NCBI RefSeq assembly: GCF_036417845.1
Contig: NC_089980.1
Location: forward strand, 65,656,501-65,720,500
Origin: Apteryx mantelli
Taxonomy: Eukaryota; Chordata; Aves; Apterygiformes; Apterygidae
Direction of reading: 5' to 3'
DNA length: 64,000 nt
Under the pieces are notes generated by a model. That model was given only the letters and a program-made list of their open reading frames with translations, was not told the origin of the DNA and searched no databases. Shown piece after piece: positions 60,467 to 64,000 of the stretch. The position numbers were made by a program, and so were the translations under genes. Position 1 is the first letter of the stretch. Each line of letters starts with the position of its first letter.

Positions 60467-61571
60467 GGTCAAACTGTAATAGTTCATAGACCACTGTCCA
60501 AAGGAGGAATTAGGCATCAGTAAGAGTCAAAAGCAAAATGCAACAGCAAAATATGAAAGGGATGATTTTCAAAAAAACCCCTAAAAAACTAAAAGATAAG
60601 ACAGACCTGCAAAAGACTGCAAGTCTTTTATATGGCTTTCCTATCCACAGAAGTTTTTTTCTATTGCCAGCAAGTATTTCTTCACTGTTTTTGTTTTAAC
60701 TTCTGTATATCTTTTTGTTTTACTGTGAAATGAGGAAGATAGCCACAGAAGTGTCCCAAATCTTGGGACATTTCAATAGCAAGTTAGAGGGTTTTTCATA
60801 ACTTTTTTCATAAGCCAAGGTACATAAAATACCATTTGGGTTGATTTTTTTGCTAGCTTGAAGTTTAACAATAGATATTTCTGAAATACATGTGAGAAAT
60901 TTGGTATGAGTTGAGTAAGTAAATATTTCATAGCTTTTGCCTAAGTACATTTTTTTTAAGCTTTATGAAGCAGACTAGTAAATTTGTAAAGCATCTGTGA
61001 AATGAAGTGTCTTTTAGGTGTTTGATACGTGTTTTCTTTCCTGCCAAGTTCTGTCCTTTCACCTTGACAGGTGATGATAGACCTCTTCTGTACAAATCTG
61101 ATGAGATTACATATAGAAATTGCATTTGGGTTGGGCAATATTGTACCAAGAAGAGACTGTTAAATGGGGAAGAACTGGTGGGGGGAGGAAGGGGCAGAGA
61201 GGTGTCTTTACGATCAGAAGCAGTTATTTGACATTGAAACTGCGTATGGGTCGTGTATAAGGCCCTGTCTCATTCTTTCAAACTCTGAGCACTTCCCTGA
61301 AGGGCTCAGATTAGGATCTCCCTCTGCTGCCTGAGGTTCCCTCTGTAGTCAGCAGAGAGAGGCAGGGGTATCTCCAAAGAGCAATTCAGGCCGCCCATGT
61401 CTTTATGACAGCTAAGCCCCTGCCTTGTGCACAGAGAAATGCTTCAAGTTTGGTGGGAAGAATCTGGGTCATCATGGTATTTATTCCTAAAAGCATTGGT
61501 AGATAACCAGTGGAAGGCTTTCAAAGAGAAGGAGGACGAGGCAGAGGAGAGCAGGAGTTACACTGGCAAGA

Positions 61572-61628
61572 TTTTTAGACTGATAGGTCATTTTTAGATT
61601 GATAGGTCGTTTTTAGATTGATAGATCA
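61572..61628 (+). repeat. 19-bp tandem repeat, three copies
   Basis: Three consecutive 19-bp units (TTTTTAGA-TGATAGGTCA type) differ from each other at one to three bases. It is a small minisatellite in UST intron 1. Confidence 0.95.
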
Positions 61629-63744
61629 CTTCATGTCAGTTGGTCATTGAAAACTCAGTGCTTAGGATGTCTAAAAATAAGACTGCATAAAGCACTGGAA
61701 AAGTAGGCCAAAGGGAATATCTATCACCACTCATTGGGTGGATTTGATGACCTAATATGTTTATTTCTCCCTAAGTTTTGCAGTTCCCTGAAAAGGGTGT
61801 GCAACAACAGTTTTATATATTCCAAAACATTGCAGCAAATATTGTAAGGCAAAGGCTGTGAAATTGTGACTTCTCAGATCCTTTCATATCTGCAGCTAAT
61901 TGTTCTTTTTTAGCAGAACTCTCCATAGAAATGTATAGGGTTTTTTGTGTTGCATGTTGGGCGATATCACAATAAGTAAATTATGGTGAATAATAAAATA
62001 GCAGCAGCTAAACCCTACCACTTGTGTTTGTTTTTTTTTCTTTTTTAATTTTAGTTGTGTTGTTTTGCTCATCACTGCATCTGCACAATAGGCAAGAGGG
62101 AGATAGCTGTATATATGAGTAATTAATGGTAGCAAATGTATTAGTTATCATTAGGAACACGTATGGAAGCAGGAGAGACTGAGAGTTAGCCAAAATCTGA
62201 GCATGTGCTGCTGCTTATTCGCTGAGGAAGCATCAAAACCAGAGGCAGTTTGGGAGGAAAGAGAAGGTCAATGTTTTACTAAAATCAAGTAGTTGCACTA
62301 GATGCACATCCCATGATTGCTGAATAGTTCCCAACCAATGTAATCTTCTGACAAAACTGTAGGGTTTTCAGCCACCTTCTGGACAAGGGAGCATGATTTG
62401 AGAATGTGAGAGGGAACTCCTTTGCAAAGTAGGTGGTTATTAAGAGGTCTTTTTCAGCCAAGTCTATGTCTGTGCATGTAGGAGGGAGAGAGGAATCCAA
62501 GTAAATATTAGGTACTTGCATAGTGCCTTTCTGTTGCTGATTCTTAAATCATTTTTGAGCTGATGGAAGTTCATGTTAGGAACTGGATAATATTACCACC
62601 TCTTTGCATGTAAATAGCCATTTGCGAAAGTTTAATATGGTAAAAGTTGAAGTATTAACTGCCTCTTTTTCTAACTGCAAGCTCTGTAAATTGCCTCACT
62701 AATAATGAACAAAATTAATCACTTTCTTTCATTCCTTTGGGAATATTTTTCTGTCGAGTCAGTAAAATTCAACATGAGTTAATCTTCTAATAAACAGCCT
62801 GTTCTCTTAACCCTGGTGTGTTTTCTCCTCTCTAATTTTGAATCTGATACTTGTCTCTCTAATCAATGAGGCAAACTTTGGCAATGCTCTAGGATTCTTT
62901 ATAGCTCAGCAGTGGTCTGTTTTCTAAACTATGCTACATGGAAACAGCTGACAGTTTCAATTTTTTCCTGGAATGTTTTGGTTATAAATGTTAAAAGCTG
63001 AAGATTTTTAAATGGCATGTAGTGTCTTTCACCTTCTGACCTCAGCTCAAATACAGCTGAGGTTGGCAGTATTTGAATCATTACTGTCTTGAGGTGTTCA
63101 GTGGCTTGCATGCAGTAAGTTCACTGTGCAAGTAGCTGTGGTACCATTGCTGGCTTGGCCACTCCACTTTTCACTTGGCTGGCCCAAGAAGCAGGCATGT
63201 CAGGCCAGAGTGTGAGCATATGCCAGCAGTGGTGGATCTAATGGTTTTTAGCTGGTAGGGATCTCAACTGGCAGGGGTGCTTTTCTCCCCGTTCCAGTGT
63301 GTTGCAGTGCTGGGCTGGGTGCTGGCATATGCGCTGTCCATGCTTAGTGCAAGAGGGAAATAAGATTCAGAAAGATTTTACTGAGGGCTGTAAAGCTCGT
63401 GGGGGGGCATGGACCCAACTGTCCCCAAGGTAAAAGCTTCCCCTGTATAGTGGGTTTGTTTGTAGTACATCTGCTTGGTAGGTAGAGGTGTTTGTTTTGT
63501 AGCTATCGTGTCAGTGATAAGTGCATTTCTTACCCAAAAAAGAAAGTTGTTTGGAATTTCCTGCTAGGTGTCATAGACCAAAAAGTCTTGCAGCTTCTGA
63601 AAAGGAGCTGCCAAGTGTCCTCCTAGCTTCCTCTTCTTTCTCCGTCACTACTGACCGAAGAGTACAACTTTCTGTTTATCTGCATACAGCAGTTTTCATC
63701 CAGTGCTTCAAAAAGGAAAGTAAATATTAACACTTTCTTATTTA

Positions 63745-63845
63745 AGGGACACAGAGAGGTCATGCTGCTTGCTCAGTGTCATTTGCCTGATCAATAGCGG
63801 CATCAAGAATAGAGCTGTAATTTCCTGCACTCTTTGAAGTGCAGG
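63745..63845 (-). repeat. MIR/CORE-SINE-like fragment near the window end
   Basis: ACAGAGAGGTCATGCTGCTTGCTCAGTGTCAT, read in short blocks, matches the reverse-complement CORE-SINE landmarks ACAGAGAGGTTA, GACTTGCTCAAGGTCA and a GTGGCA--GAATAGAGC-like section. Insertions such as GCCTGATCAATAGC are consistent with age. Confidence 0.35.
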
Positions 63846-64000
63846 GATTTGACTGGAAATGCGTACAGCGTGTCTGATAAAACACTGATGCAGAGGAAAA
63901 CAAAGACCCTTCTGTTTGCCTTTATCTCAGCACTTACCTGGCTCCTGTGGTTGGTGTAATCTGAGTTTGTACAATCTGTAGGGTGTGTATCTTCCCAGCC

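Larger units (their letters stand above)
50561..64000 (+). other. UST: UST intron 1 (5' part, runs off the window)
   Basis: The intron begins with a consensus GTAAGG donor directly after codon 86. Its first ~340 bases are still GC-rich (tail of the CpG island), then composition drops to AT-rich. I found no sequence matching the expected UST exon 2 (the region encoding the start of the sulfotransferase domain, with the VYNRVGKCGS-type block). The intron therefore exceeds 13.4 kb here; a very long first intron is usual for this gene in vertebrates. It contains a (TG)n microsatellite, a CR1 3' fragment, MIR-like and hAT-like remnants, several T tracts and a G-run motif, each listed separately. 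The longest open frames inside it (54594-55022, 142 codons; 58333-58749, 138 codons) match nothing I know. Confidence 0.85.

Noticed and set aside
1-64000. Bacterial-type systems, CRISPR arrays, prophage or integrated virus
   Set aside because: Nothing in either strand resembles them. No regularly spaced repeats, no gene-dense blocks and no retroviral gene remnants were recognised.

Overview
This window is vertebrate nuclear DNA, most likely from a bird or a close archosaur relative. Three things point that way. Several truncated CR1 retroposons are present, one ending in the octamer-like ATTCTATGA-type tail. The interspersed repeat load is low. The single recognisable gene is a vertebrate enzyme with a large first intron. 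I see no operons, bacterial genes, CRISPR arrays, rRNA or convincing tRNAs. Nearly all long open frames in the window look like chance frames in AT-rich or GC-rich non-coding DNA.

Layout: positions 1 to about 49,270 are AT-rich intergenic DNA. They contain scattered old repeats, two CR1 copies (about 29.0-30.0 kb and 34.09-34.64 kb), two pairs of diverged dispersed repeat copies (0.34/1.51 kb and 46.96/48.86 kb), microsatellites and a few small GC-rich pockets. At about 49,275 composition switches abruptly into a CpG island that runs to about 50,900. This island holds the promoter, the 5' untranslated region and coding exon 1 of UST (uronyl 2-sulfotransferase, plus strand). Exon 1 codes for the first 86 residues plus one base of codon 87: the cytosolic tail, the single transmembrane anchor and the start of the Golgi stem. 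It ends at a consensus GTAAGG donor at 50,561. From there to the end of the window is UST intron 1, with a (TG)n microsatellite, a CR1 tail, a possible hAT-like remnant and MIR/CORE-SINE-like fragments. I did not find exon 2, so the catalytic domain lies beyond the window.

The most interesting observations concern the UST 5' region. A 20-codon upstream ORF has a stop codon that overlaps the UST start codon as ATGA, and two more short upstream ORFs precede it. A 27-bp-stem near-perfect inverted repeat lies about 660-720 bp upstream of the start codon inside the CpG island. Away from the gene, two pairs of same-orientation diverged copies suggest old repeat families that I could not name. I found no previously undescribed multi-gene system here.
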